Below, in pieces: positions 40,608 through 50,603 of a DNA stretch of 64,000 nt. The stretch comes from Helicobacter muridarum. GTDB lineage: Bacteria; Campylobacterota; Campylobacteria; Campylobacterales; Helicobacteraceae. The notes under the pieces are model-generated. The model saw only the letters and a program-made list of their open reading frames with translations, was not told the DNA's origin and ran no database searches. Location: NCBI RefSeq assembly GCF_000765805.2, contig NZ_JRPD02000010.1:1-64000 (forward strand). Reading direction: 5' to 3'. How positions within the stretch are numbered: position 1 is the first letter of the stretch; each line of letters begins with the position of its first letter. Position numbers and translations under genes: made by a program.

Positions 40608-40867
40608 GTTTAGTTTTTTATATTTAGGTTTTGATGAAATCAAACTTACTTTTAACATAATATAGAACAAAAAATATTCCATCTTTAGCTATACTTTAAT
40701 AATAAAAACTATAATCTTTATGATGATTTTTATCAAATAATAGGGTAATATTGTTTCGTTTGATCTTATTTAATAATGAAAATTCTATTTTTTTTATAAA
40801 ATTTCTGATATTTTACACTAAATTGATATATATTAAAACTATTATTTTGATGGTTAAGGAGCATTCA

Positions 40868-42619
40868 GTGTATAAAAACTTTCCCTTAAAATTTAAATTA
40901 TTGATTTTTATGTTGATATCATTTGTCTCATTTTTTGTTCTTATTACGGTTTTATATATGGACAATATTAAGATTATTAAAAAAATTGATGATCAAGTTT
41001 ATAGTATTGTCAAATCAGATGTTCAAAATAAATTGAAGCTAAGTGTAGATGCTGCAGCTAATGTTATTGGTCAGCTTATTGAGGGTATAGATAATGAGCA
41101 AGATAAAATTGATATTATTGCAAAGGCAATCGATAAATTTCGCTTCGAAGATGATAAATCTGGATATTTATTCTCATTCAAAGGTAATGTAGCTGTAGCA
41201 CATCCAACTCGCAAAGATATGATAGGTGTTGATTCAAGCCAACTTAAGGATGCAAATGGGACAGCTTTTATTAATGAGATGAATATAAAGGCAAACCAAG
41301 GAGGCGGCTTTGTCGAATATATATTTACTAAGCCGCTTCCAGATGGTCGATATACAAATGCTCTTAAAGAATCTTATGCTACACTCATTCCTAATTCTGA
41401 TGGTATTTGGATTGGTTCGGGTATGTATATTGATAATCTATTAAGTATTGTCGATGACATCACTAATCCCATAGATGATACTTTAGAATCTGAAAATCTT
41501 AAATCTATTATTATTTATGTATTTATATTCTTAATTTTATTCATTCCATTATTTATTGTATTTTATAGGAATTTACTAGGTAATATTAGTAAGATTGAAG
41601 ACGGACTGTATTTATTCTTTCGTTATGTTAATAATGAGATAAAATCTACTGCTAGGGTGGATATTAACTCTAAAGATGAATTTGGTAAGCTAGCAGATTC
41701 GATTAATACTAATATAAAGTTGATTGAGAGTGGTTTATCTCAAGATAGGGGCGTTATTGATCAAGCTAAATTTATAGCTGAAGAAGTCTCAAATGGTAAT
41801 TTGACATTAAGAGTAGAGCAAGAACCAAATAATCCACAGCTAAAAGCTCTAAAGGATACTTTTAATTCAATGCTTGATTCCTTGCAAAGAATCATAGGTT
41901 CTAATTTAAACGAGATTCAAAGAGTTTTTGATAGCTATAAAATTATGGATTTTACTGCATCTATTAAGAATGCAGATGGTAATTTTGAAATTAATATTAA
42001 CATGCTAGGACAAGAGATTCGCACTATACTTAACACTTCTCTTAAATTTGCTAATAATCTTGATTTAGATATTAAGTCATTACAGAAGGCTTCAAAAAAC
42101 CTTAGTGATATTACTAAATCCCAAGTTGATAGCCTTAGTGAAACTATGAGGGCTGTTAGGCATATTGCAGATTCTATGCAAAATATAAATGATAAAACAG
42201 ATTCTATAACTGTCCAAAGTAATGATATTCGTGATATATCTCTAATTATAGGAGATATAGCAAAGCAAACAAATTTATTGGCTTTAAATGCCTCAATAGA
42301 GGCAGCAAGAGCAGGAGAACATGGTAGAGGATTTGCAGTTGTTGCAGATGAAGTTAGAAAGCTAGCAGAGAGAACACAAAAAAGTCTTAATGAGATTGAG
42401 TCAAATATAAATGTCTTAGCGCAAAATATCAATGATATGTCTGAATGTATCAAGGAGCAAACATTAGATATTTCATTAGTTGATGAATCTATTTCCAATA
42501 TGGATTCCTTAACTAGAGATAGTGCTGATATTGCAACACATTCTAGGGAAATTGGTGAGAGCGTTAAAAAAACAGCTGCAATGATTCTAGAGGATGCAAA
42601 TAAAAAGAAGTTTAGTTAG
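40868..42619 (+). CDS. Methyl-accepting chemotaxis protein, single-Cache type
   Basis: A chemoreceptor of 583 residues. A first membrane segment ([21 protein letters not shown]) is followed by a periplasmic sCache_2-like sensor with [19 protein letters not shown] and [15 protein letters not shown] second membrane segment ([20 protein letters not shown]) and HAMP-like linker follow. The signalling hairpin tip is [20 protein letters not shown], continuing [19 protein letters not shown], which binds CheA and CheW. The frame is open back to 40751 with ATG codons. The only good ribosome site, AAGGAG at 40855, serves the GTG at 40868, so that start is chosen. The ligand is unknown. Confidence 0.9.
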   Translation: MYKNFPLKFKLLIFMLISFVSFFVLITVLYMDNIKIIKKIDDQVYSIVKSDVQNKLKLSVDAAANVIGQLIEGIDNEQDKIDIIAKAIDKFRFEDDKSGYLFSFKGNVAVAHPTRKDMIGVDSSQLKDANGTAFINEMNIKANQGGGFVEYIFTKPLPDGRYTNALKESYATLIPNSDGIWIGSGMYIDNLLSIVDDITNPIDDTLESENLKSIIIYVFIFLILFIPLFIVFYRNLLGNISKIEDGLYLFFRYVNNEIKSTARVDINSKDEFGKLADSINTNIKLIESGLSQDRGVIDQAKFIAEEVSNGNLTLRVEQEPNNPQLKALKDTFNSMLDSLQRIIGSNLNEIQRVFDSYKIMDFTASIKNADGNFEININMLGQEIRTILNTSLKFANNLDLDIKSLQKASKNLSDITKSQVDSLSETMRAVRHIADSMQNINDKTDSITVQSNDIRDISLIIGDIAKQTNLLALNASIEAARAGEHGRGFAVVADEVRKLAERTQKSLNEIESNINVLAQNINDMSECIKEQTLDISLVDESISNMDSLTRDSADIATHSREIGESVKKTAAMILEDANKKKFS

Positions 42620-43076
42620 TTTTGTATTTATTGATGGCTGTTATTAAGAAGTATATAGTTTTATTATAAAGATATGGTTATAGGCATTAGTTATGGTTTC
42701 CTATTTATGCTAATTTTATGCTTAATTAGCCTAGACTTTAATCTTCTTGTCATGTTGAGGCTTAAGTCCAAACATCTCATTATGGAAATTCTTTACCTAG
42801 CCTAGGTAGAGACATGATAAGAGAAACTAAACATTACAAATCATATATCTCTTTAGATTCATTATATAAAATAATAATGTCAACAATTTACTTAATATAT
42901 CCATAAGTCAAAAAAAACATCATCTTAATACTTTGTATAATGTATATGGATATCTTAAATTCTGCTATATGTGAAAGAATTTAATGATAAATATCTAGTT
43001 TTGTCCTAAATAGCCATCAACAAAGCATTAGAATGTTAGTAAGTAAAAACAGTGAAGTTTGCAGCAATGAATATAT
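42620..43076. other. Gene-free region with a dispersed repeat
   Basis: About 455 bases between the convergent chemoreceptor and thiD genes. It contains the family A repeat at 42747-42821, including a small perfect hairpin, and nothing else that I can support. Confidence 0.55.
42747..42821. repeat. Dispersed repeat family A, 75-bp copy with internal hairpin
   Basis: Starts TTGTCATGTTGAGGC, contains CCAAACATCTCATTA and ends ACATGATAAG. TACCTAG-C-CTAGGTA at 42794-42808 is a perfect 7-base palindrome inside it. The pieces match the copies at 22277 and 35708. Confidence 0.6.
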
Positions 43077-43955
43077 CTATTTTGCGTTAAATTTGTAAAA
43101 ATGATTTGTTGGTCCATTGCCCTTGCCTAAGTTTAATGAGTGCAAAATTGCGCCAAATACATAGGATTTTGCATTCTTGATTGCTTCTAAGCTATCTAGC
43201 CCTAAGGCTAGATTAGCAGCTATTGCAGAGCTTAATGTGCAGCCTGTTCCATGCGTATTTTTGGTATCTATTCGATTAGATTCTAATATATGAAACTCAC
43301 CATTATAGAAAATATCATTAGCATTATCCATGCTATGTCCGCCTTTGATTAGCACTGATTTCGCCCCCATGTCATATATACTAATGGCAGCTTTTTTCAT
43401 ATCTTCTATATTTCGTATTTCAAAACCGCAAAGCTCTATTGCTTCTGGTATGTTTGGAGTTAACACATCGGCTAAACACAAAATATTGTTTTTAAAAGTC
43501 TGACGTATGTCTTGTGGCATAAGAGGGAATCCATTCTTAGCAAACATTACAGGATCTATTACTACATTTTTAGGTTTGTATAATATTATATTTTGTGCTA
43601 TGCAATCAATTATAGCTTGTGAACCAAGCATGCCAATCTTTGTTGCTTTTGGCGGTATATCTTCGAACACAGCTTCAATTTGCTCATTTATACAAGGAAT
43701 TGGGACATCATAGCTTGAAATTACTCGACTTGTATTTTCTGCTACTACACTTAGAATTACACTCATACCAAAAAGTCCATGTGCCCCAAAGGTTTTTAAA
43801 TCTGCTTGGATTCCAGCACCACCGCTACAATCACTACCTGCTATAGTCAAGATTGCTGTAATATCTTTTGTTTGCGGTTTTATTGTTGTGTTATTGTTGT
43901 CTGTGCTTTTGTTTTTCATTTGAGCCGTTCTATTGCTTAGATTTGTAGAATTCAT
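43077..43955 (-). CDS. thiD: Hydroxymethylpyrimidine/phosphomethylpyrimidine kinase
   Basis: ThiD phosphorylates HMP and HMP-phosphate in thiamine synthesis. The 292-residue ribokinase-fold protein has LTIAGSDCSGGAGIQADLKT, GLFGMSVIL, VVIDPVMFAKNG and the nucleotide/anion-hole motif TKNTHGTGCTLSSAIAANLA. The first 30 residues (NSTNLSNRTAQMKNKSTDNN and on) are a polar extension not present in the family; the true start may be within it. No TPP riboswitch or other thi gene is seen nearby. It lies 34 bases downstream of lnt on the same strand. Confidence 0.93.
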   Translation of the reverse strand: MNSTNLSNRTAQMKNKSTDNNNTTIKPQTKDITAILTIAGSDCSGGAGIQADLKTFGAHGLFGMSVILSVVAENTSRVISSYDVPIPCINEQIEAVFEDIPPKATKIGMLGSQAIIDCIAQNIILYKPKNVVIDPVMFAKNGFPLMPQDIRQTFKNNILCLADVLTPNIPEAIELCGFEIRNIEDMKKAAISIYDMGAKSVLIKGGHSMDNANDIFYNGEFHILESNRIDTKNTHGTGCTLSSAIAANLALGLDSLEAIKNAKSYVFGAILHSLNLGKGNGPTNHFYKFNAK

Positions 43956-43989
43956 ATATCTTAAATATTCCTCTATGATTATCTCTAAT

Positions 43990-45807
43990 TTATAAGGAAT
44001 CTGAACCGTTATTAGGTGTTATTATAGCACTTGATGTAATGTTTGTGGCATGATATATGAAACTTTGATAATGCCTTGCATAATACTTTATAATCATTTG
44101 TTGCATAAAGTGCTGCGTGGATGGAGCAAACCACGCATTATTGCTACCAACAAGAATATGTTTAGCTCCAGTTTTATATGGAGATGGAAATGTTGCTTCA
44201 TAGCAGTTAGCTATTGTTATATTATAGTCATTCCACACTAGGCTTAATAATCTATCTCCAGCATTGAATCCAAAGTCAATGTCAAGATATTTTGACATAG
44301 GCAAGGTTTCTCCAAATGGCACAAGAATAGTCTTGTCTGCGACATATATGCTAGAGCTTGCGAATACATAATAGCTGTTGTAGTAACCTAATTCTTGATT
44401 GGCATTAATGATATTTTTATTGTTAGATTTTATATGCTTAAGCTTAGGAGATATATCAACAATTAGCGAATCTTTTCTTTTGCTTATTGATGTTAGCCCT
44501 AATATGATTGGTGATATTATCTCTTCATTCCACTTTAATTTAGAATCTATGTAATAAGGGCTTGATATGTCTTTGTTGTGTTTGTTTATATTAGTGTTAT
44601 TTGTATCAATATCTTGAAGTCTTAGCCCGCCGGCATAAATTACAATGTTCTTACTCTTTTCTAACAATAGCTCTATTATATCTTGTCTCTTATTTAGATT
44701 AAATGTAAAGCTAGTTTCTGGCAATAAAACCATTTTATAACCTTCTTGTATAGCTTTGTCTATTTGGTCGATATTGTCCTTGATGATTGATTCTTTGTTT
44801 TCTTCTAGCCATCGATAATCTTGCGAATAATTGGTTCTTATAATCTTTAGGATTCCATCTTGTGAAAGATTATTATTTTGTTTAGTAAAATTATAGTCAT
44901 AGCTAATTATTGCAAGTAGGATTGAAAGTACTGATAAGCGATTTTTCATAGTTATGAATACTAAGCATACACAAAGGCAGGCTAGTGAGGCTAATGATGG
45001 TGTAAATATACTATAAGCACTAAAGTATGCTAGGTTTAGCCAATTAAATCCGAAAGGGTGTATTATACTAAGCGATAAAATTGCTATAATCCTAATCCAT
45101 ACATTTTGGAAAAAAAATATAATACTAAATATAATTGCATATATAAGCCCTATACATACTATTAAAGCAGGTATGAATTCACTAGCTTGTTCAAATCGTA
45201 GGCTAAGAGCCATCCAATAAAATCCAAAAGCTCCAATGAAAAACCCAATATAAAATCTATATTTCCTATTTGGGAAAAGCAAAATTGCTATGCTTACTAG
45301 GTATGACAAACTAACTGCTATATATGGATTTTTATGCATGATATGTAGGAATGTTATACATATTGCTATGCAGACTGTATTGGTTATTTTGGGAATGGTT
45401 ATATTTGGTTCTTGTGATATAAATTTAGCTATATATGTTTTATAAAAACTATTGATATTGTTGTTAGAGATTAATATTTTTGGATTATCTGTTATTATTT
45501 CTAGTTTTTTGTTTTTAGCTATAAAGAAATAGCATATTAGAGCAAAAAATGCAGCAATGAGGACATTCGCCCAAACTCCCCATATATCTACAGCTATAAA
45601 GCTTAATAATGGTAACCAAAATATAAACCCTAGAATTCCTCCGATGTATATAAGCGGGATTTGATTTTTAAAGAATCTCTTTATGAGATTGTAGAATCTA
45701 TTGGGCTTTTTCATATCCACGCTTGTATTGATTTTATTGTTTGAATCTGTTTTTGACATTTTGATTCCATAATTAAGCTTTGTTTTGGAATCCATTTTGG
45801 AATCCAT
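43990..45807 (-). CDS. lnt: Apolipoprotein N-acyltransferase
   Basis: Lnt adds the third acyl chain to lipoproteins in the inner membrane. The 605-residue protein has about eight membrane helices, then a periplasmic nitrilase domain. The catalytic Glu is in KMVLLPETSFTF and the nucleophile Cys in TIANCYEATFPSP. VPFGETLPMSKYL is a further family motif. It is longer than E. coli Lnt (512) and the short Helicobacter forms. The excess is in extra N-terminal helices (LIYIGGILGFIFWLPLLSF). The gene begins with a 12-base tandem duplication (ATGGATTCCAAA twice) and no clear ribosome site, so the start could lie further in, for example at MKKPNRF. Confidence 0.85.
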   Translation of the reverse strand: MDSKMDSKTKLNYGIKMSKTDSNNKINTSVDMKKPNRFYNLIKRFFKNQIPLIYIGGILGFIFWLPLLSFIAVDIWGVWANVLIAAFFALICYFFIAKNKKLEIITDNPKILISNNNINSFYKTYIAKFISQEPNITIPKITNTVCIAICITFLHIMHKNPYIAVSLSYLVSIAILLFPNRKYRFYIGFFIGAFGFYWMALSLRFEQASEFIPALIVCIGLIYAIIFSIIFFFQNVWIRIIAILSLSIIHPFGFNWLNLAYFSAYSIFTPSLASLACLCVCLVFITMKNRLSVLSILLAIISYDYNFTKQNNNLSQDGILKIIRTNYSQDYRWLEENKESIIKDNIDQIDKAIQEGYKMVLLPETSFTFNLNKRQDIIELLLEKSKNIVIYAGGLRLQDIDTNNTNINKHNKDISSPYYIDSKLKWNEEIISPIILGLTSISKRKDSLIVDISPKLKHIKSNNKNIINANQELGYYNSYYVFASSSIYVADKTILVPFGETLPMSKYLDIDFGFNAGDRLLSLVWNDYNITIANCYEATFPSPYKTGAKHILVGSNNAWFAPSTQHFMQQMIIKYYARHYQSFIYHATNITSSAIITPNNGSDSL

Positions 45808-45923
45808 TTTAAATTTGGATTTTATCCAAATCTTTGGAATTATCTTTTAAATTACTCTATTAGTAACAATTTGGTTATTTTGTAGGTTTTTATAGTTATT
45901 GTTATATGGAATTCACATTTTCA

Positions 45924-47117
45924 TTAGAAAAATGAAAAGATAAATTTCCTAAGAGGTCTTGGTATAAATTTTTTTACTCTTTCTATTCTTTTATCGCGAA
46001 TACGAAGTATTTCTTCATATTGGATTGTGATTAGTTTGTCTTGTAAATATGACATACTAAATTGTGAGAATTGGATTCTTTTTGGATTACTAGATTCAAA
46101 GATATTGGTAAAAAAGTCTAAGGTTCTTTGCATATATATATATATATATATATCAAGTTTAGATATATCGTGATTTATATTATTGTTTTCATATATTAAG
46201 TCTAAATCTTTAGAGTGAAGCTCTCCAATATCTCTTACCCATTTAGTTATATTCTCTTTAGATTCATTTATTAAAGATTTATTGCCTAGACTAATATCTA
46301 TAAACGCTGGTTCTTTAAGCATATTAAAATATGCATAATCATCATTATCAATGCGTCTAATTTCATCTACTAAATCTTCAATGCTATCAAAATTATGAGC
46401 ATTAATAAAGGATTTTGGATTGAATATAAACTTATCCTTTGCATATTGTTTATTACATAAGCTCCAATCACCCCAATAGATTGGCACGCAACCGTTTGCA
46501 TATGCTTGAACAATTTTTTCTGTTGTGTAGCCTAGGTGAGATGAGTTTTCTGGACATAGATTAAATTTATATTGTGGTAGCCATTGCGCTTTAGGTGAGG
46601 AGAAATCCTTGTATCTATCGCCTACAGTCCCGCCTATATTATTTAGCCACTTGCCACCAGAATCAACTTTTTTGTATTTGCAAATAGCATGAAATAATTC
46701 CTCCCTATGTTTTGCTCCATTGGGATTACTAGCTAAAAATCCACAGAACTTTTTCTTTTTATCCATAAACTCTTGCGATCGATTGTGTTTAATTGCAGAT
46801 AAGATTAGATCTTTTATGCACCACATAAATAATGGCAAACATAAATGCCTATCACCAAATTCTATAAAATCAAAATCTATGCCATAATCAGCAATATTCC
46901 AATCTGTTCTAATATTCTCTCCTGTTATGAATATCCTCACGCAATCATATTTTAGATGATTTTTACCAAATGGACCAAATATTAGGAAGTCTGGCTTAGA
47001 TGAATACACTATATTATATCTTTTAGCTAAAATCTTAATGATTTGTTCTGAATAGAAATTTTCCTCATTTTCCTCATTCCACCAATCAACTATGCGCATA
47101 GATATAGTTTTTTTCAT
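45924..47117 (-). CDS. GT10 fucosyltransferase-like enzyme with AT-repeat
   Basis: A 397-residue glycosyltransferase of family GT10, the alpha-1,3/4-fucosyltransferases that make Lewis-type antigens in Helicobacter. Signatures are KKKFCGFLASNPNGAKHREEL, KYKKVDSGGKWLNNIGG and YKFNLCPENSSHLGYTTEK, with VPIYWGD after it. A run of 22 bases of alternating AT (46132-46153) encodes DIYIYIYM near residue 325. It is followed by a basic amphipathic C-terminus (RIERVKKFIPRPLRKFIFSF), the part that anchors these enzymes to the membrane. The frame is open now; loss or gain of one repeat unit would remove that tail. AAGGACA fits the second of two adjacent ATG codons best. Confidence 0.87.
   Translation of the reverse strand: MKKTISMRIVDWWNEENEENFYSEQIIKILAKRYNIVYSSKPDFLIFGPFGKNHLKYDCVRIFITGENIRTDWNIADYGIDFDFIEFGDRHLCLPLFMWCIKDLILSAIKHNRSQEFMDKKKKFCGFLASNPNGAKHREELFHAICKYKKVDSGGKWLNNIGGTVGDRYKDFSSPKAQWLPQYKFNLCPENSSHLGYTTEKIVQAYANGCVPIYWGDWSLCNKQYAKDKFIFNPKSFINAHNFDSIEDLVDEIRRIDNDDYAYFNMLKEPAFIDISLGNKSLINESKENITKWVRDIGELHSKDLDLIYENNNINHDISKLDIYIYIYMQRTLDFFTNIFESSNPKRIQFSQFSMSYLQDKLITIQYEEILRIRDKRIERVKKFIPRPLRKFIFSFF
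46132..46153. repeat. (AT)11 dinucleotide repeat inside the GT10 gene
   Basis: Twenty-two bases of uninterrupted alternating A and T inside the coding frame. The encoded alternating Ile-Tyr is not part of the GT10 fold, so it is a candidate frameshift switch. Confidence 0.95.
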
Positions 47118-47149
47118 CATTGTCCTTAATTTATATCTTTGTATGCTAA

Positions 47150-47410
47150 TTATTTATTATTTTGATTATTTTTTTGCTTTTCTAGTTCTACTTCTAGTGC
47201 TTTATTTAATACAAGCGTATATTCATTGCATGCTTCTTGCTCTCCTGTTTGGCATTTTTTACTTAGTTTTTCAAGTCTTTTTTCTAGCTTTTCTTGATGG
47301 TTTATTGCACTATTTTGAATGGTATAGTATTGTATGCCAAATATTGAGACTGCAGCAATTGGGATAAGAAGAATATCTGCACGGCGTAGTGTAAATTTTA
47401 GAAATCTCAT
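47150..47410 (-). CDS. Small membrane protein with coiled coil
   Basis: I do not recognise this 86-residue protein. The N-terminus is basic (MRFLKFTLRRAD), followed by one membrane helix (ILLIPIAAVSIFGIQYYTI) and a charged helix rich in Lys, Glu and Leu (EKLEKRLEKLSKKCQTGEQE), probably a coiled coil outside the membrane. Two cysteines lie at KKCQTGEQEACNEY and could be disulfide-bonded. GGAGGAATAA gives a strong ribosome site. It is upstream of the GT10 gene on the same strand, 29 bases apart, and divergent from the dynamin-like gene. Confidence 0.75.
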   Translation of the reverse strand: MRFLKFTLRRADILLIPIAAVSIFGIQYYTIQNSAINHQEKLEKRLEKLSKKCQTGEQEACNEYTLVLNKALEVELEKQKNNQNNK

Positions 47411-47533
47411 TTATTCCTCCAAATAAAACCACTAGGATTCTAACATAAACATGCAGTAATTTTTTTAAAAATCCTGATAGAATCTTTAATGTTAATTTCT
47501 CTAAGATTTGTAAGAATTATCCTAAGGAAAAAC

Positions 47534-49453
47534 ATGATTTTAGAACCAACTACTTGCGCAAATATCCTTGAGACCTTTATTCAAGAATGCCTTAAAGAAA
47601 AAAATAAATTAATAAGTAGCACCCCAATACATAGCCTTATCATAAAATCTCAATATGCCCTTACGCAAAGCTCGCCTATAAGTGCTCATACTAGAAAGAT
47701 TCTAAATGGGCTTTTAAGCGATAGCAATAAGCCTATGAAAGTGGCGATTATAGGTCAGTTTAGTAGCGGGAAAAGCACATTTTTAAATGCTTTGCTAGGC
47801 TCTGAAATACTTCCTAGTGGAATTACTCCTGTTACAGCTAAGGTTTGTGAAATTACTTATGGTGATGAAATTAGCTTAGAGATTCGATATAAAAATGGAC
47901 AAGTCATTAATAAACATGTAGAATATCTAAAGCAAGTAGACTCTATTGAGAATACTAAAATTGATTTTTATAGATTATTTGTTCCGCTTGATTTACTTCG
48001 TGAAGTAACCTTTTTAGACACTCCCGGATTTAATTCCCAAAATCAAAGCGATACTGATACGACAAATGCTTTGCTAGAAGAAGTCGATGGCATTATTTGG
48101 TTAAGTCTTATTGATAATGTAGGCAAGAATAGCGAAAAGGATATTTTGCAAAAATATTTACAAAAGTATGCGAGCAAGAGCCTTTGTGTGCTAAATCAAA
48201 AGGATAGATTAAAAGATGATAATGAAGTTGCTACAAGCCTAGAGTATGCCAAAAAAGCTTTTAGCGGATTCTTTGAAGATATAATACCAATATCTGCAAA
48301 GCAGGCAATAGATTCTATGCAATTAGAATCAAATAGCAATGAGGCTTTAGCATTATTAAAAGATTCTAATATTAAAGCAGTATTAGACTTTATAGATATT
48401 CATATCAAGCCTCAAGCAATCTATGCTAAGGAATATAGAATTTTAAGAAGTTTGCGTACATTACTAATCATGGAAAAAAAAAGGATTCACAGATCAAATC
48501 AATCCTTTGCTAGTTTAGATAGCATGCTTGGAATTTATATAGAGCAGGTTAGATTTGCTGCATTACAAAGTGGACTTGAGAAGATATTTCAAACTCTTTT
48601 TGTAAGTTTAGAATCCTCTCTTAGTTCTTTGGCTCAAGAGATTTTTAATAGCTTCGAATTAAAAGAGATTACTATTGTGCGAGATACTAAAAGCAAGCTT
48701 GGATTCAAAAAAGAGATAAGGCAAACAAAAAATATTAGCTTTTTGCCTAAAGAAAAGTTGCTAAGCTACCTTTGCAATGAAGAAAATGACTTTGCGCGAA
48801 GATTCAAAAAACTAGGATTTGAAATTGTTGAGTTTGGTAGTTTATTTAAGGCATTTGTGGAATCTCAAACAAAAGAGTTATATATGCAAATAGAAGAGTG
48901 GAGAACAAAATCCCTACGATTATTTCAATTTGATTGCAGTGATGATGGTAATGATTTGGCAATAGGTAAAATGGTACTAGATAGGAGATTTTGGATTGAG
49001 ACATTAGAGTGTGAGATATTTCATGATTATGATAAAAACGCATTGCGTTGTGTGCATTTTATGCAAGATGAATTACAATTTTTGCAAAATATATTAAATA
49101 TAGACTTTAATAATATGATAAATCTTACGTTAGAGAAATTAAATTTTGAAGTAGAAAATGCTCTAAATAAGCATCGTAGCGCACCTGATTCACTGCCCTT
49201 ATATAATCCAACATTAGAGAATGTGCGTATTTTGATTAATAGCGGAATTCACTATGCAATACTACAAGATAAGCTTAGCTTAAACTTCCCATTATACAAA
49301 AAGGCATTATGGAATCTCTCTGAAGAGCTTACAAAGCTACATCAAGATAAAAAGGTATTATTACAATCTTGGATAAAAAGCAATAATGATAAATTCAAGA
49401 TACTACAAGATTGTGATAATGATATTTTATCATATTTGCAGAGTATAAGCTAG
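47534..49453 (+). CDS. Bacterial dynamin-like GTPase
   Basis: A 639-residue dynamin-family protein. The G domain has P-loop IGQFSSGKSTFLNALLG, switch I Thr in PSGITPVTAKV, switch II DTPGFNSQNQ and the G4 motif LNQKDRLKDD. After it come long helical regions (about residues 270-630) that would build the stalk and membrane paddle. Related proteins remodel or protect membranes and often occur in pairs; here only one is seen. AAGGAAAAAC supports the ATG at 47534 over the upstream ATG at 47489. A run of nine A at 48474-48482 lies inside the gene. Confidence 0.88.
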   Translation: MILEPTTCANILETFIQECLKEKNKLISSTPIHSLIIKSQYALTQSSPISAHTRKILNGLLSDSNKPMKVAIIGQFSSGKSTFLNALLGSEILPSGITPVTAKVCEITYGDEISLEIRYKNGQVINKHVEYLKQVDSIENTKIDFYRLFVPLDLLREVTFLDTPGFNSQNQSDTDTTNALLEEVDGIIWLSLIDNVGKNSEKDILQKYLQKYASKSLCVLNQKDRLKDDNEVATSLEYAKKAFSGFFEDIIPISAKQAIDSMQLESNSNEALALLKDSNIKAVLDFIDIHIKPQAIYAKEYRILRSLRTLLIMEKKRIHRSNQSFASLDSMLGIYIEQVRFAALQSGLEKIFQTLFVSLESSLSSLAQEIFNSFELKEITIVRDTKSKLGFKKEIRQTKNISFLPKEKLLSYLCNEENDFARRFKKLGFEIVEFGSLFKAFVESQTKELYMQIEEWRTKSLRLFQFDCSDDGNDLAIGKMVLDRRFWIETLECEIFHDYDKNALRCVHFMQDELQFLQNILNIDFNNMINLTLEKLNFEVENALNKHRSAPDSLPLYNPTLENVRILINSGIHYAILQDKLSLNFPLYKKALWNLSEELTKLHQDKKVLLQSWIKSNNDKFKILQDCDNDILSYLQSIS

Positions 49454-49605
49454 GGCGTAGTTTATTCATTGTTATGTGAGCATTGTTGTTAATTAGATTT
49501 TATCTATGTTTATTTGGTTTTGTAAGTTGGATATAATTCAGACTTTTTATTAATGGCATTCGCATTTATTAGATTTTTTTATATTTGTATGTTTTAAGGG
49601 ATATT

Positions 49606-50190
49606 ATGGTTATTTATGCGTTGCTTGTTTATGCCTTAATGATTGTTTCTATTGTAGTGTTCTGCCTTACATTCTATAAGCCATCATATTATTTTTCTAA
49701 TCCTTTGATAAAGTTTGCTTTAATTATTGTGGTATTTATATTATGTTTAATTCCATTTTACTCTGGTGTTGCTTGGCTTTTATATATTGTATTTGATTTG
49801 CCAAGTTTGTTTATGCCGGTTTTATGTATGCTAAGTCTATTAAGATTCTTTATTCCTAAGATTAATTTTCAGATTAGTTATCGCGGATTTATAGCATTAT
49901 TCGTTATTTGGTGTTTCATTTCATTTAATTCTTTGGGATTTCTTACGTTTGAATATGCTGATTTGAGCGGCGAGATGTTTATTTGTGCGTGCCTTATTGC
50001 TATTGTGTATTGTATTGATAGGGTGCTTTCTACTTTGCTTCTTACTGCGTTTGTATTGTGGTTATTTATTCCTAGTTTTATGAATACCTATGACGCGTTA
50101 TTTGATCCATTTGTGGCATTTTTTGGATTCTTTATGCAAAGCATTTCGCCAAGCAAAGCAATATATATGAAATTTTCTAAAAGATATTGA
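49606..50190 (+). CDS. Integral membrane protein of unknown function
   Basis: A 194-residue protein with about six membrane helices (MVIYALLVYALMIVSIVVF onwards) and short loops. It ends in a basic tail (KAIYMKFSKRY). I recognise no family. AAGGGATATT fits the ATG at 49606; another in-frame ATG at 49585 lacks a site. It lies upstream of hypA by 55 bases, so it may be co-transcribed, but nothing ties it to hydrogenase. Confidence 0.75.
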   Translation: MVIYALLVYALMIVSIVVFCLTFYKPSYYFSNPLIKFALIIVVFILCLIPFYSGVAWLLYIVFDLPSLFMPVLCMLSLLRFFIPKINFQISYRGFIALFVIWCFISFNSLGFLTFEYADLSGEMFICACLIAIVYCIDRVLSTLLLTAFVLWLFIPSFMNTYDALFDPFVAFFGFFMQSISPSKAIYMKFSKRY

Positions 50191-50245
50191 ATTATATATT
50201 TTTATAAATGCTAAAAATAAGACATTATAGTAAAGAGGTATAAAT

Positions 50246-50593
50246 ATGCATGAGTATTCTATTGTAGCATCTCTTATTGAGATTATGTTAGATGAAGTTT
50301 ATAAACATAATGCTGATTTTGTAAGTGAGGTTGTTGTAAGTGTTGGAGAAAGGGCAAATATAGAGAAGACATTGCTTGTAAGTGCTTTTGATGTATTAAA
50401 AACAGAATATAAATCTCTATGTGAATGTAAAATCACTATAATTATGGAACAGTTATTGCTGGAATGTCAGGATTGCAATAAGTCTTTTCATAGCCTTAAT
50501 AGTCCTGATTGCCCTTTTTGTGAAAGTCAGAATACTACAATAATTGCTGGTAGAGAAATACGATTGGAAAAACTAGAATTAGAAATTTCATAA
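50246..50593 (+). CDS. hypA: Hydrogenase/urease nickel chaperone HypA
   Basis: HypA delivers nickel to NiFe hydrogenase and, in Helicobacter, to urease. The 115-residue protein starts MHEYSIV, where His2 is the nickel ligand. The zinc site has four cysteines, CQDC and CPFC, in ECQDCNKSFHS and SPDCPFCES. AAAGAGGTATAAAT precedes the ATG. It heads the hypA / coiled-coil / lpxB group known from H. pylori (HP0869-HP0867 as I recall). It complements the nickel importer at 14669-20101. Confidence 0.95.
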   Translation: MHEYSIVASLIEIMLDEVYKHNADFVSEVVVSVGERANIEKTLLVSAFDVLKTEYKSLCECKITIIMEQLLLECQDCNKSFHSLNSPDCPFCESQNTTIIAGREIRLEKLELEIS

Positions 50594-50603
50594 AGGATCA
50601 TTT

